DNA from: an uncultured Acidobacteriia bacterium
Lineage (GTDB): Bacteria > Acidobacteriota > Terriglobia > Bryobacterales > Bryobacteraceae
DNA: 44,252 nucleotides
Direction: 5' to 3'
NCBI GenBank assembly: GCA_903882645.1
Contig: CAIRXZ010000110.1
Coordinates: forward strand, 1-44,252
Position 1 is the stretch's first letter; every line of letters starts with the position of its first letter. Positions 24,305 to 33,072 of this stretch are shown in pieces. The translations under genes were made by a program, and so were the position numbers. The notes beneath the pieces were generated by a model. The model searched no databases. It saw only the letters and a program-made list of their open reading frames with translations, and was not told the DNA's origin.

Positions 24305-26386
24305 ATGACTCCGGCCAAAGCCATCGCCGCGCCCGCGAAAGCCGCGTGGCCGGGGGCCGTTCCCCTGGAGACGCTGAGCGATCTGGCGGTCCCGATCGCG
24401 GTGCTGGCCATCGTGATCGCGCTCATCACGCCCCTGCCGGGCTTTGTGCTGGACCTGCTGATCGCCTCCGACATTCTGCTGTCGGTGATGGTGATGATGG
24501 TCTCGCTGTATCTGGTGCGGCCCGTCGAGTTCAGCTCGTTTCCCACGACGCTGTTGCTGCTGACGCTGTTCCGCCTGGCGCTGAACGTCTCTTCTTCGCG
24601 GCTGATCCTGCTCAACGGCAACACGGGAACCACGGCGGCCGGGCAGATCATCGGAGCGTTCGGCAGCTTCGTGGTGGGCGGCAACTACGTGATTGGAGCG
24701 GTGATTTTCCTGGTTCTGATCGCGATTCAGTACGTGGTCATCAATCACGGCGCGGTGCGCATCTCGGAGGTCACCGCGCGCTTCACCTTGGACGCTCTGC
24801 CCGGCAAGCAGATGTCCATCGATTCGGATCTCAACTCGGGCCTGATCGACGAAGCCGAGGCCAAGCGCCGCCGCAAGCAGCTCGCGGCCGAGGCCGAATT
24901 CTACGGCGCCATGGACGGCGCGTCGCGCTTCACGCAGCGCGACGCGGTGGCCAGCATTCTGATCACCGGCATCAACATCGTGGCGGGGTTTCTGATCGGC
25001 GTTTTGCAGCATGGAATGGAGTTCTCCAAAGCCTTGCAGACCTACACGGTCCTCACCATCGGCGACGGGCTGGTCACGGTGATCCCGGCGCTGATGATCT
25101 CCATTTCCGGAGGCCTGATCATTACGCGCGCGGGTTCCGACGCGCGGCTGGGGGTTGAGTTCCGCCGCCAGATCTTCGGCAACTCGCAGCCGCTCATGCT
25201 GGCGGCTGGAGTGCTGATCGCGCTGGCGGCGCTGCCCTCGATGCCCAAGATCCCGTTTTTGCTGCTGGGCGGCGGCGCGGGCGCGGCGGCTTGGAGAATG
25301 CGCCGCAAGGAGCGGCGGCTCGCGGCGGCGCCCGAGGAGGCCAAGCCGGCGGCCGCGCGGGAGAACCTGGAGTCCTTGCTGAAAGTGGAGCCGCTGGCGA
25401 TCGAGGTGGGGCTTGGACTGGTGGGGCTGGTGGAGGGCGCGCAGGAGTCGCCCCTTTTGCGGCGCATATCGGGGATCCGGCGGCAACTCGCCGCCGACCT
25501 GGGATACCTGGTTCCTCCCGTGCGCGTGACCGACAACCTCTCGCTGCGCAGCCGGGAATACGCGGTTTCCATCAAGGGCGTGGAGGTCGCGCGTTACGAG
25601 CTGCCGCAGGGCTGCGATCTGGCGATCCCGTCGGGGCCGATGGGAAGCGCGCTGGAGGGCCAGCCCACGCGCGAGCCGGCCTTCGGCATCGACGCGCAGT
25701 GGATACCCAGCGAGCGGGCCGAGCGGGCCCGCGCCGCCGGCTACACCGTGGTGGACGGCGTGAGCGTGCTCGGCACGCACCTGGCGGAGCTGATCAAGCG
25801 GTATGCGCACGAGTTGTTCTCGCGCCAGGACGCCAAGCGGCTGCTGGACCGGGTGGCTGTGGAGAACCCCAAAGCGGTGGAGGATCTGGTTCCCAAGCTG
25901 CTGCCGATGGCCGCGGTACAGAGGGTGCTGCAGAACCTGCTGCGCGAGCGCGTTTCCATCCGCGACGCCGGGACCATTCTGGAGGCTTTGGGAGAGGCCG
26001 CCACGGCCACGCGCAACTCGATTCTGCTGACCGAATACGTCCGGCAGGCCATACGGCGGACCGTGGTGAAGCCCTACTTGAACCGCTCCGGAGATTTGCC
26101 GGCCTGGTTCGTCGATCCCTCCATCGAGCGCGCGGTGGAGAGCGCGGCGCAGCACGGCGAGCAGAACAGCCATCTGGCGCTGGCGCCGGAAGCCATTCGC
26201 GGCATTCTGAACCGCGTGCTGAACCGGGCGGGGTCGCCCGAAACGCCGGTCGCCGCGATCACCTCTTCGGCGGCGCGGTACTTCCTGCGCCAGATCGTGG
26301 AGCCTTCGGCGCCCGGCCTCTTCTTCCTTGCGCACAACGAAATCCCGCCCGGCGTGAGGGTGCAGTCTCTCGGCAACATTCAGTGA
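24305..26386 (+). CDS. flhA: FlhA, flagellar export gate protein
   Basis: Largest export-gate subunit; its membrane part forms the proton-driven gate and its cytoplasmic part docks chaperone-substrate complexes. The 693-residue protein has eight hydrophobic segments and the FHIPEP-family blocks FPTTLLLLTLFRLALNVSSS, RFTLDALPGKQMSIDSDLNS and FVKGDAIASI-like FTQRDAVASILITGINIVAG. The C-terminal cytoplasmic domain extends from about residue 350. It starts two bases after the flhB stop. It is followed by 89 bases without a gene before flhF. Confidence 0.97.
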   Translation: MTPAKAIAAPAKAAWPGAVPLETLSDLAVPIAVLAIVIALITPLPGFVLDLLIASDILLSVMVMMVSLYLVRPVEFSSFPTTLLLLTLFRLALNVSSSRLILLNGNTGTTAAGQIIGAFGSFVVGGNYVIGAVIFLVLIAIQYVVINHGAVRISEVTARFTLDALPGKQMSIDSDLNSGLIDEAEAKRRRKQLAAEAEFYGAMDGASRFTQRDAVASILITGINIVAGFLIGVLQHGMEFSKALQTYTVLTIGDGLVTVIPALMISISGGLIITRAGSDARLGVEFRRQIFGNSQPLMLAAGVLIALAALPSMPKIPFLLLGGGAGAAAWRMRRKERRLAAAPEEAKPAAARENLESLLKVEPLAIEVGLGLVGLVEGAQESPLLRRISGIRRQLAADLGYLVPPVRVTDNLSLRSREYAVSIKGVEVARYELPQGCDLAIPSGPMGSALEGQPTREPAFGIDAQWIPSERAERARAAGYTVVDGVSVLGTHLAELIKRYAHELFSRQDAKRLLDRVAVENPKAVEDLVPKLLPMAAVQRVLQNLLRERVSIRDAGTILEALGEAATATRNSILLTEYVRQAIRRTVVKPYLNRSGDLPAWFVDPSIERAVESAAQHGEQNSHLALAPEAIRGILNRVLNRAGSPETPVAAITSSAARYFLRQIVEPSAPGLFFLAHNEIPPGVRVQSLGNIQ

Positions 26387-26475
26387 TGCCGGGCCTACAG
26401 AAAACCGCCGTACCAGACGATTAACTGCCCGAGCGGACAAGACGGGAGGCGCGGAATGTCCAGGAGCCAGGATCG

Positions 26476-27615
26476 ATGAAGATCAAGTCGTACTTTGCCC
26501 GGACCGTGGAGGACGCCATGGCGCTCGCGCGGCAGGAACTTGGCCCCGACGCAATGCTCGTGAACAGCCGCAAGGCGGCGCCCGAAGCGCGAAGCTTGGG
26601 CGAGTACGAAGTGGTGTTCGCCGCCGATCCGGCGCCCCTACCCGCGCCGCGTCCCGCGGAGGCCGGCCCGGCGTCCGGAGAGCGGCTGTCGAAGGAAGTG
26701 GCGGAACTCAAGAGAGAGCTCGAGGGCATGCGGCGGGCGCTTACGCGGTCGGCATTCGCGCCCTCGCAATGGATGTCCTCGTCGCCGGATCTTTCCGAAG
26801 CGTACGCGGCCTTGACCGCCAACGAGGTGGCCCCGGACCTGGCGCGGGAGATCGTGCAGTCGGCGGCGGTACGCGCGGCCGGACCGCGCCGGCCGGTTTC
26901 CGGTGGGCCGGCGCGCCAGGATGGAGAGGCGCTCCAGCGCGCCCTGGCCGAAGAACTGGAATCGCGCATCACGGCCGAGCCTCTGCTCGGCCGCGGCGAG
27001 ACGCGGCCTCGGATTGTGGCTTTGGCCGGGCCGCCCGGATGCGGCAAGACCACGACGCTGGTGAAGCTGGCGGTGAACTACGGTCTGGCCGCGCGCCGGC
27101 CCGTGTTGCTGCTTTCCATGGACACGTACCGGGTTGCGGCCGCCGAGCAGTTACGGTCCTACGCGGCCATCCTCGGGGTGGGCTTCCACGTTATCGAGAC
27201 GACGGGAGCCTTGGCGCAGGCGATCGAGGAGAACCGCGGCAAGGATCTGATCTTCATCGATACCCCGGGCTTCGGATTCGGCGACATGGATCACGCCGCG
27301 CCGCTGGCGCGTTTCTTGGCCGCGCGCGGCGATATCGACACGCAATTGGTCCTATCGTGCTCGATGAAATCCGCCGATCTTACCCGCATGGTGGATTCGT
27401 TCGCGAGCTTCCAGCCGCAGCGGCTGCTGTTCACAAAGCTCGATGAAACCGGTTCTTTCGGCCCGATCCTCAACGAAGCCGCGCGTACCGGAAAGCCGCT
27501 GTCGTTTTTCGGCGCCGGCCAGCGCATCCCCGAGGATCTCGAAACGGCGAGCCGGCGCCGGGTGTCCGAACTGGTGCTCGCCGGCCATTCCGTGCGCGCC
27601 CTGTCGGCGGCGTAG
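26476..27615 (+). CDS. flhF: FlhF, SRP-type GTPase for flagellar placement
   Basis: SRP-family GTPase that helps decide number and location of flagella. The 379-residue product has the FlhF start MKIKSYFARTVEDAMALARQ and ELGPDAMLVNSR, a variable basic/acidic middle, then the NG domain: G1 GPPGCGKTTT at 185-194, DTYRVAAAEQLRSYAAILGV, FIDTPGFGFGD, and TKLDETGSFGPILNEA. AGGA precedes ATG 26476. FlhG/MinD-like, the usual partner gene, does not follow; fliA does. Confidence 0.96.
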   Translation: MKIKSYFARTVEDAMALARQELGPDAMLVNSRKAAPEARSLGEYEVVFAADPAPLPAPRPAEAGPASGERLSKEVAELKRELEGMRRALTRSAFAPSQWMSSSPDLSEAYAALTANEVAPDLAREIVQSAAVRAAGPRRPVSGGPARQDGEALQRALAEELESRITAEPLLGRGETRPRIVALAGPPGCGKTTTLVKLAVNYGLAARRPVLLLSMDTYRVAAAEQLRSYAAILGVGFHVIETTGALAQAIEENRGKDLIFIDTPGFGFGDMDHAAPLARFLAARGDIDTQLVLSCSMKSADLTRMVDSFASFQPQRLLFTKLDETGSFGPILNEAARTGKPLSFFGAGQRIPEDLETASRRRVSELVLAGHSVRALSAA

Positions 27616-27641
27616 GGCCGGTTTCAGGGTGGTGTTGGCCT

Positions 27642-28397
27642 ATGTATGCGTATGCGGCGTCTGAATCGATAAACGGCGATGAGCGGGAGCGCCTCATCCT
27701 GGAGCATCTCCCGCAAGTCCGGCTGATCGCGCGGCGCATCCAGGAGCGCCTGCCCGACAACGTGGCGCTGGAGGACCTGATCTCGAGCGGCGTGATCGGC
27801 CTCATTTCCGCGATCGACCACTTCGACCCCGCCCACAACGTCAAGCTGAAGACGTACGCGGAGTACAAGATTCGCGGGGCCATCCTCGACAGCCTGCGCG
27901 GGCTGGACTGGGCTCCCCGGCAGAAACGGCGCCGGGCGAAACAGATCGAGGCGGCCATCGCCCAGGCGGAGCAACTGCATCAGAGGGCTCCGACGGAAGA
28001 GGAAGTCGCCGCGCACCTGAGGATCTCGATTGACGAATACCACGAGTGGCTGGTCGAAGTCCGCGGACTGAACGTGGCCAGTCTCGATCACACCCATGGG
28101 TCCCCCGGGAAGGACCTGTTGCACTACATCGCGTCCGGCGGCGAGGACCTTCCCTCGGTCCTTCTGGAAAAGTCGGAACTGGAACGGGTCCTGGCGGCGG
28201 GAATCGACGGCATCCCGGAAATCGAACGCACGGTTCTTGGCTTGTACTACCGCGAGGAGTTGACCTTGCGCGAGATTGCGTCGGTCATCGGGCTGCATGA
28301 ATCGCGGGTTTCCCAATTGAAGTCGCAGGCCATCTTGAGGCTGCGCGCGCACCTGGCCGAGCGTTGGCCGGCGTCACGCGGAATGGTGAGGGTATGA
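27642..28397 (+). CDS. fliA: FliA, sigma-28 RNA polymerase sigma factor
   Basis: Alternative sigma factor for late flagellar and chemotaxis genes. The 251-residue product has region 2 (ALEDLISSGVIGLISAIDHF, KLKTYAEYKIRGAILDSLRG, LDWAPRQKRRRAKQIE), region 3 (APTEEEVAAHLRIS) and region 4 (IPEIERTVLGLYYREELTLR, EIASVIGLHESRVSQLKSQA). Full length. It overlaps the next gene by four bases. The anti-sigma factor FlgM is not found in the window. A matching sigma-28 promoter is seen at 43660-43687. Confidence 0.96.
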   Translation: MYAYAASESINGDERERLILEHLPQVRLIARRIQERLPDNVALEDLISSGVIGLISAIDHFDPAHNVKLKTYAEYKIRGAILDSLRGLDWAPRQKRRRAKQIEAAIAQAEQLHQRAPTEEEVAAHLRISIDEYHEWLVEVRGLNVASLDHTHGSPGKDLLHYIASGGEDLPSVLLEKSELERVLAAGIDGIPEIERTVLGLYYREELTLREIASVIGLHESRVSQLKSQAILRLRAHLAERWPASRGMVRV

Positions 28398-29266
28398 ACG
28401 CCGGCGAAACGGGCGCCTCGCGCCATCTGGCGGATGCCGGGAACGCGCGGCGTTTGGTCGACGGCTGGGCCGAGAGCCTGGCTCAGGTTTTCGAATCCAT
28501 GGCCGGCGAAAGGCCCGAGGTCCAGTGGCAGCCGGCGGCCGGGCCGTTGCCTTCGGCGGAAGGAACGGAACACGAGTTCCTGTGGTGGGAACAGCCCTTT
28601 CAAGCCGGCGCCGGCGTGACGGTTTGGGTGGCGGCTGCGCGCCCGGCCTGGGAGTATGCCGGCGCCATGACCCTACAGGCCGCGGGGCTTATAAAAGTCG
28701 ATCCTGCGGAAGCCAGGAACACCTGGCTTGAGATCCTGGGGCAGTCGCTGTCGGCCATGGCGCGAGCCACGGGAGCGATTGTGGGCCGGGAGGTTTCCTG
28801 CGGGACCGGCGCCGAGCGCCCGCCTGGACCGCAGGTGAGCGATTTCGTCTCGGTCGCGCTGAAATTCGCCGGGGCTTCTCCAGATCCGCTGGTTCTGGCG
28901 CTCAGCCCCAACCTCCTGGACTTGATTTCCGGGCCTTTCGAGAAACCGGCCGAGCCCGTCGAGGCCGCCGATGAGGCGCCCCAGGCGGCCGTTCCGAGCG
29001 CGCGCTCCCGCACCATGGACCTGCTGCTCGAAATCGAGCTGCCGGTCAGCATTTCCTTCGGCAGGATCCAAATCCCGATGAAAGACGTGCTGAAACTGAC
29101 GACTGGATCCATCGTCGAACTCGACCGCGACGTGAACGAACCCGTCGAGGTGATGGTCAACCATTGTCTGATCGCGCGCGGCGAGGTGGTGGTGGTGGAA
29201 GGAAACTACGCCGTGCGCATCCAGCAGATCGCTAGCCGCCAGGACCGGCTGCGGAGCGTCCGATGA
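28394..29266 (+). CDS. fliN: FliN-type switch protein with long N-terminal domain
   Basis: A 290-residue protein whose C-terminus is a SpoA (FliN) domain: LLEIELPVSISFGRIQIPMK, DVLKLTTGSIVELDRDVNEP and VEVMVNHCLIARGEVVVVEG. The N-terminal 200 residues are not recognised; they contain WLEILGQSLSAMARATGAIV, vaguely like the helical signature of FliY/CheC phosphatases, but a clear catalytic motif is not seen. Such an architecture may combine FliN and FliM- or FliY-like roles. ATG 28394 overlaps the fliA stop; the next gene overlaps by four bases. Confidence 0.82.
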   Translation: MNAGETGASRHLADAGNARRLVDGWAESLAQVFESMAGERPEVQWQPAAGPLPSAEGTEHEFLWWEQPFQAGAGVTVWVAAARPAWEYAGAMTLQAAGLIKVDPAEARNTWLEILGQSLSAMARATGAIVGREVSCGTGAERPPGPQVSDFVSVALKFAGASPDPLVLALSPNLLDLISGPFEKPAEPVEAADEAPQAAVPSARSRTMDLLLEIELPVSISFGRIQIPMKDVLKLTTGSIVELDRDVNEPVEVMVNHCLIARGEVVVVEGNYAVRIQQIASRQDRLRSVR

Positions 29267-29658
29267 TGTCGGCCGCCCTGCCGCTTGCCTTGCTTTGCGG
29301 CTTCGTACTGGCCGGGTTGGCCGCGACGCTTGCGGGTCTCTTCTGCATGCAGCGCATGATGCGGGCGGCGGCCGGGCGCGCGGAGACGTACCGGGCGGAG
29401 TGCGCGGCCGCTGTCGAAGCCGCGCGGAAGGATATCGAGGCGTGCTCGCGGCAACTCCTGGAGATGCGGATGGGACCTCCCGCAATGGCCGTCCCAGGTT
29501 TTCCCAGGCCGGGGTTGAACCTGACCAACCGCTCGCAGGCGCTTCGCATGAGCCGCCGGGGCGAAACGCCGGAGCAGGTCGCAGCCGCGCTGGGCGTTCC
29601 GCTCCAGGAGGTCGATCTGCTGCTCAAGGTGCATCGCATCGTGATCGATTCGCATTAG
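29263..29658 (+). CDS. Membrane-anchored DUF2802-like protein of flagellar operon
   Basis: A 131-residue protein with one N-terminal membrane helix (LPLALLCGFVLAGLAATLAG), a short coiled region (YRAECAAAVEAARKDIEACS), and a C-terminal helix-turn-helix-like segment NRSQALRMSRRGETPEQVAA, then ALGVPLQEVDLLLKVHR. The layout resembles DUF2802 proteins found at the ends of flagellar and chemotaxis operons in Proteobacteria; the assignment is inferred from pattern and place. It overlaps the long fliN by four bases and is the last gene of the operon. Function is unknown. Confidence 0.6.
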   Translation: MMSAALPLALLCGFVLAGLAATLAGLFCMQRMMRAAAGRAETYRAECAAAVEAARKDIEACSRQLLEMRMGPPAMAVPGFPRPGLNLTNRSQALRMSRRGETPEQVAAALGVPLQEVDLLLKVHRIVIDSH

Positions 29659-29830
29659 AAACGCGCGCCGGTGACGCGGCGCAACTTCCTTCCGGCGTTT
29701 GGCTGGGCTGGTCTTCCGCAGCTCCGCACCGTGCCGGCCAGGGTTGGCTTCGCGTTCTCATCGCCGCCGATGCGCGATCCCCGCCCATCTCCAACAGACC
29801 ACAAGAAACGACGGTCCGCCCCGCATGCTC
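29659..29830. other. Gap with Tat-like false start and dispersed repeat arm
   Basis: From GTG 29671 the forward frame begins TRRNFLPAFGWAGL, like a twin-arginine signal, but continues without family similarity, so it may be a gene remnant. At about 29808-29824 AAACGACGGTCCGCCCC repeats the right arm of the hairpin at 2950-2981. No terminator with a T-run is seen for the flagellar operon. Confidence 0.35.
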
Positions 29831-31207
29831 TCAGCCGGCCGCCTCCCGCACCAGTTCCCAGGCGCGTTCGACGTGCGCGCTTGTGGTGGCTTGGTTGCCG
29901 ATCGCCAGGCGGAGGGTGAAGCGGCCGTTTAGAACGGTGCCGGACATGAAGATTTCGCCGGAGGCGTTCACGCGCTCCTGGATGCGGCGGTTTTCGTCGT
30001 CGGTTCCTTTGCAGCGGAAGCAGACCACCGAGAACGGGGTGGGCGCGGTGCGCGCGAAGCGCGGGTCGGCGTCGATCCGGCGGGCGAGTTCCTGAGCCAG
30101 GCGGACATGCTCGCGCAGGATGTCCGCCAAGCCCTCGCGCCCGAAGTAACGCATCACAAACCACAGCTTGAGCGCGCGGAAACGGCGGCCGAGCGGCACG
30201 CCGTAGTCCATCAGGTTGACGGCGCGCGGATCGTCGGCCGTGCGCAGGTACTCGGGGATCAGCGAGAACGCGGCGCGCAGCACGTCCGGCCGGCGGGTGT
30301 AGAAGACACTGCAATCCACCGGGGTCAAGAGCCACTTGTGCGGATTGGTGACCAGCGAATCGGCGCGCTCACAACCGGCGAACGCCCAGCGGAACTCGGG
30401 CGCCAGCATGATCGATCCGGCATAGGCGGCATCCACGTGCAGCCAGATGGCGTAGCGTTCGCAGATCTCCGCGATTGCGGGCACGGGGTCCACGCTGGTG
30501 GTGGAGGTGGTGCCGACCGTGGCGCAGACGCAGCAGGGGCGCAGGCCCGCCGCCAGGTCGCGCTCGATGGCGGCGGCCAGCGCATCCGGGCGCATTCGAA
30601 ACTCGGAATCCACCGGTGTCTTGCGCACGTAATCCTGGCCGATGCCTACCGCGATGGCGCCCTTCTCGATGGACGAATGCGCCTGCTCGGAGGTGTAGAC
30701 CACCAGACCCTGGGGCGTGCCGCGGGTGCGCGACTCAGGGACGGCGGCATGGCGCGCGGCGGCGATGGCGTGCATGCTGCCGATTGAGGCGGTGTCGTAG
30801 ATGCATCCAAACCAGTCCTCCGGCAGGCCGGTCCACTGGCGCAGCCAGCGCAGCGCGACCTGCTCGAGCTCGGTGACCGCCGGCGCGCTCTTCCACAACA
30901 TCCCGTTCAGGTTGAGGGCCGTGGCCAGCAGTTCGCCGAGGATGCCAGGCTCGGACGCGGAAATGCCGAAGTAGGCCATGAAGCCGGGATGGTTCCAATG
31001 CGTGACCGCTGGCACGACCAAACGCTCGAAATCCGCGAGGATGGTCTCCATGGGTTCGCCGCGCTCGGGACCTTCGGCGGGCAGAGCGTCGGTAAGCTGG
31101 CCGGGCGCGACGCGCGCAAGCACGGGATAACGGCCAGGATGCGCGAGATAATCGGCGATCCAGTCGATCGCCTGGTAGCCGTGGCGGCGGAATTCTTCGG
31201 GAGTCAT
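29831..31207 (-). CDS. PLP-dependent aromatic-L-amino-acid-type decarboxylase
   Basis: Group II pyridoxal-phosphate decarboxylase of the aromatic amino acid/tyrosine/tryptophan decarboxylase family, which removes CO2 to yield amines. The 458-residue protein has the family opening MTPEEFRRHGYQAIDWIADY, WNHPGFMAYFGISASEPGIL, TSEQAHSSIEKGA, the PLP-pocket HVDAAYAG (257-264) and Lys 291 in NPHKWLLTPVDCSVFY. ATG 31207 overlaps the stop of the upstream esterase gene by four bases, implying coexpression. Exact substrate is not resolved; it could also act on other bulky amino acids. Confidence 0.9.
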   Translation of the reverse strand: MTPEEFRRHGYQAIDWIADYLAHPGRYPVLARVAPGQLTDALPAEGPERGEPMETILADFERLVVPAVTHWNHPGFMAYFGISASEPGILGELLATALNLNGMLWKSAPAVTELEQVALRWLRQWTGLPEDWFGCIYDTASIGSMHAIAAARHAAVPESRTRGTPQGLVVYTSEQAHSSIEKGAIAVGIGQDYVRKTPVDSEFRMRPDALAAAIERDLAAGLRPCCVCATVGTTSTTSVDPVPAIAEICERYAIWLHVDAAYAGSIMLAPEFRWAFAGCERADSLVTNPHKWLLTPVDCSVFYTRRPDVLRAAFSLIPEYLRTADDPRAVNLMDYGVPLGRRFRALKLWFVMRYFGREGLADILREHVRLAQELARRIDADPRFARTAPTPFSVVCFRCKGTDDENRRIQERVNASGEIFMSGTVLNGRFTLRLAIGNQATTSAHVERAWELVREAAG

Positions 31208-32853
31208 TTCTGCACGTTTACCGTTCCGGTGGCCAGCATTTTGGCGGACGCATCGGCCGGCGCTTTCCAGTTTTGATCGAAGTAACCTTCGGAAACCACA
31301 TTGGCCAGCGAGCCTCTGAAGAGAATGAAGTCGCCTAACGTGGTCAGGAGGCGAAAGAGGGGCGGCGCGAATGGGTCGCCGCCGCGGCTGGTTTCCTCGG
31401 TCCCGGTCCACCACGGCAATCCCGAGCTGACCAGGGCATAGCGCCGGCCAACCGGCGCGATGAAGAGCAGACCGTAATCGGCGGCGCCGGCATTGAGCGA
31501 TAACGGCAGCGCGGCGGCGAATCGCGCGATCGCGGAATTGGTTTCGCGCGAGCCGAAGAGAACCAGGTTGGCGCTCTCGAGATCGGCGTCCGTCACGTCG
31601 GCGTCGGCCTTCACGGGCAGCGCCAGAGACAGGCGGGCGTAAGCGGGCGTGGACCAATCGGCTGCGCGCCCGGCGGCCTGGCGGCGCGACGCAAGCACGC
31701 CGGGCGGCGGGTGGTCGGCGGTCCCGTACACATAAATATGACGGCCGGAGACGGCGGCGGCGATGGGACCTTCGGCGCCCGCGCGCTTGCCCGCGGGCGC
31801 GGCCTGACCCTGCCGCCAGACGCCATTGGCCTTGAAGAAGGAAAGAGGCGCACCCGGCCTCACGCGAATCGCCGCGCGGTCGATGGTCACCACGGCTGGC
31901 AGACTGAGCGCTGTCCCGAGGATGCTGAAGGCATCCACGTCGCGGGTCTCCACCGACATCGCCGTCTTGCCCGCCAGGCGGGCGTCGATGGAGGCCAGGG
32001 CCCCCGGTGTGAATCCATCGATCCGCATCCAATAGGCCGAAGCGTAGCGATAAGACCGGGTTACCAGCCGCACGCGCTCCGGTGCCGGGTTGCGGCGGTA
32101 CCTGGCGAACCACTCGAAGACGGCCCCGTTGGCGTAGGCGTTATCCCACGCATTGTGGCGGACCACGGGGTATTCGATGTACTCGGCCGGAGCGCCCGCG
32201 TCCAGCAGACGTTTTTGCCAGTCGCGCGACGAGGCGGCGGGAACGGCGGGATCGAGCGCGCCCTGGAACATGCGAATCGGCAGGTTGAGCGCGTTGGGCG
32301 CCAATTCCTCGCTGCCGGGGATCGTGGCGGCGCACACCGGCGCCACGGCGGCCCACACATCCGGACGCGTCAACGCGAGCCAAAGAACGCCCCCGCCGCC
32401 CATCGAGATGCCGGTGAGGTAGATCCGGTCCTCATCGATGGGGTAGCGGCTTTTCACGTCGGCCAGCACGTCGTAGACGTCCCGCTCGGCGATGCCTTGG
32501 TAGCCCATCGTGCCGCGCGCGAACGGGCAGGCCACGATGAAATCCACGTCGCGCAGGGCGGGGAATCCGCGCCCCACCGCAAGGCCGATATCGCCTGGGG
32601 CGCCCCTTACGCCCAAAAGCTGCGCCAGATTCACGCTGTGATTGGTCTCCTCGGCGTGGAGGCCGATCACCAGCGGATACTTCCTCGATGGATCGAACGA
32701 TCTGGGAAGGTACAAGGCGTAGGGCTGGAGGGAATCGTCCACTTCGGAGTGAAACGCCGCCGTCCGCGGACCCGTCGCGCCCGGCTGCGCGGCGAGGGCG
32801 GCGAGCCCGAAAAGCAGCGACGCAAAGGCAGCCGGCCTGGCGCCCCTTCGCAT
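31204..32853 (-). CDS. Secreted alpha/beta-hydrolase (esterase/prolyl-oligopeptidase type)
   Basis: A predicted exported serine hydrolase of about 549 residues. The N-terminus MRRGARPAAFASLLFGLAAL is a signal peptide; ATG 32853 is chosen, ATG 32865 being possible, and neither has a ribosome binding site. The hydrolase core has LYLPRSFDPSRKYPLVIGLH, nucleophile Ser in YLTGISMGGGG, IRMFQGALDPAVPA with a likely Asp, and VVRHNAWDNAYAN with a likely His. The C-terminal 250 residues resemble no family I can name. It is the first gene of an operon with the decarboxylase. A peptidase or a polysaccharide esterase are both possible. Confidence 0.82.
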   Translation of the reverse strand: MRRGARPAAFASLLFGLAALAAQPGATGPRTAAFHSEVDDSLQPYALYLPRSFDPSRKYPLVIGLHAEETNHSVNLAQLLGVRGAPGDIGLAVGRGFPALRDVDFIVACPFARGTMGYQGIAERDVYDVLADVKSRYPIDEDRIYLTGISMGGGGVLWLALTRPDVWAAVAPVCAATIPGSEELAPNALNLPIRMFQGALDPAVPAASSRDWQKRLLDAGAPAEYIEYPVVRHNAWDNAYANGAVFEWFARYRRNPAPERVRLVTRSYRYASAYWMRIDGFTPGALASIDARLAGKTAMSVETRDVDAFSILGTALSLPAVVTIDRAAIRVRPGAPLSFFKANGVWRQGQAAPAGKRAGAEGPIAAAVSGRHIYVYGTADHPPPGVLASRRQAAGRAADWSTPAYARLSLALPVKADADVTDADLESANLVLFGSRETNSAIARFAAALPLSLNAGAADYGLLFIAPVGRRYALVSSGLPWWTGTEETSRGGDPFAPPLFRLLTTLGDFILFRGSLANVVSEGYFDQNWKAPADASAKMLATGTVNVQK

Positions 32854-32873
32854 GAGTCCGCTCATCGCCGTAC

Positions 32874-32893
32874 GGGTCGGGCATGCCCGACCC
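32874..32893. repeat. Perfect 20-bp palindrome
   Basis: GGGTCGGGCATGCCCGACCC is fully self-complementary, with CCTACC just after it. It lies directly upstream of the esterase gene. It may be part of a dispersed repeat or a regulatory site; it is too GC-rich to judge by eye. Confidence 0.6.
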
Positions 32894-32920
32894 CTACCCG
32901 GCAGCCGCAACGTCCCGGGA

Positions 32921-32946
32921 CAGAGCCGCGACCGTGGGGGAGCGGT
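32921..32946. repeat. Single-arm relative of the 9746-9820 inverted repeat
   Basis: CAGAGCCGCGACCGTGGGGG followed by AGCGGT matches the right arm at 9794-9820 at about 22 of 25 positions. Its partner arm is not evident, so this is a degenerate or half copy. Confidence 0.5.
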
Positions 32947-32980
32947 GCTCGCACGCCATGTCACACTCCCGTTCAATCCC

Positions 32981-33072
32981 GCGCCGCCGGAGGCCAAGCT
33001 GTTTTCCGTCTTCCGACTTCTGTCTTCTGACTCCCAAATCCCGCGGGGATTGCAAGGGCGAAGCCCTTGCCT
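32981..33072 (-). repeat. Dispersed repeat copy 2, inverted
   Basis: Read leftward it repeats the element at 5345-5432: the CAAGGGC-TTC-GCCCTTG hairpin, GGGATTTGGGAGTCAGAAGA, ACAGAAG and a GGCGGCGC tail. It ends one base inside the 3' end of the DUF2934-type gene. Confidence 0.75.

Noticed and set aside
24278-26440. Leftward open frame of 720 codons
   Set aside because: Antisense shadow of flhA in GC-rich DNA; His/Arg/Gln-rich without motifs.
29671-29830. Tat-signal gene start (TRRNFLPAFGWAGL)
   Set aside because: Only the first residues look like a signal; the frame then runs into a dispersed repeat arm and the opposite gene.
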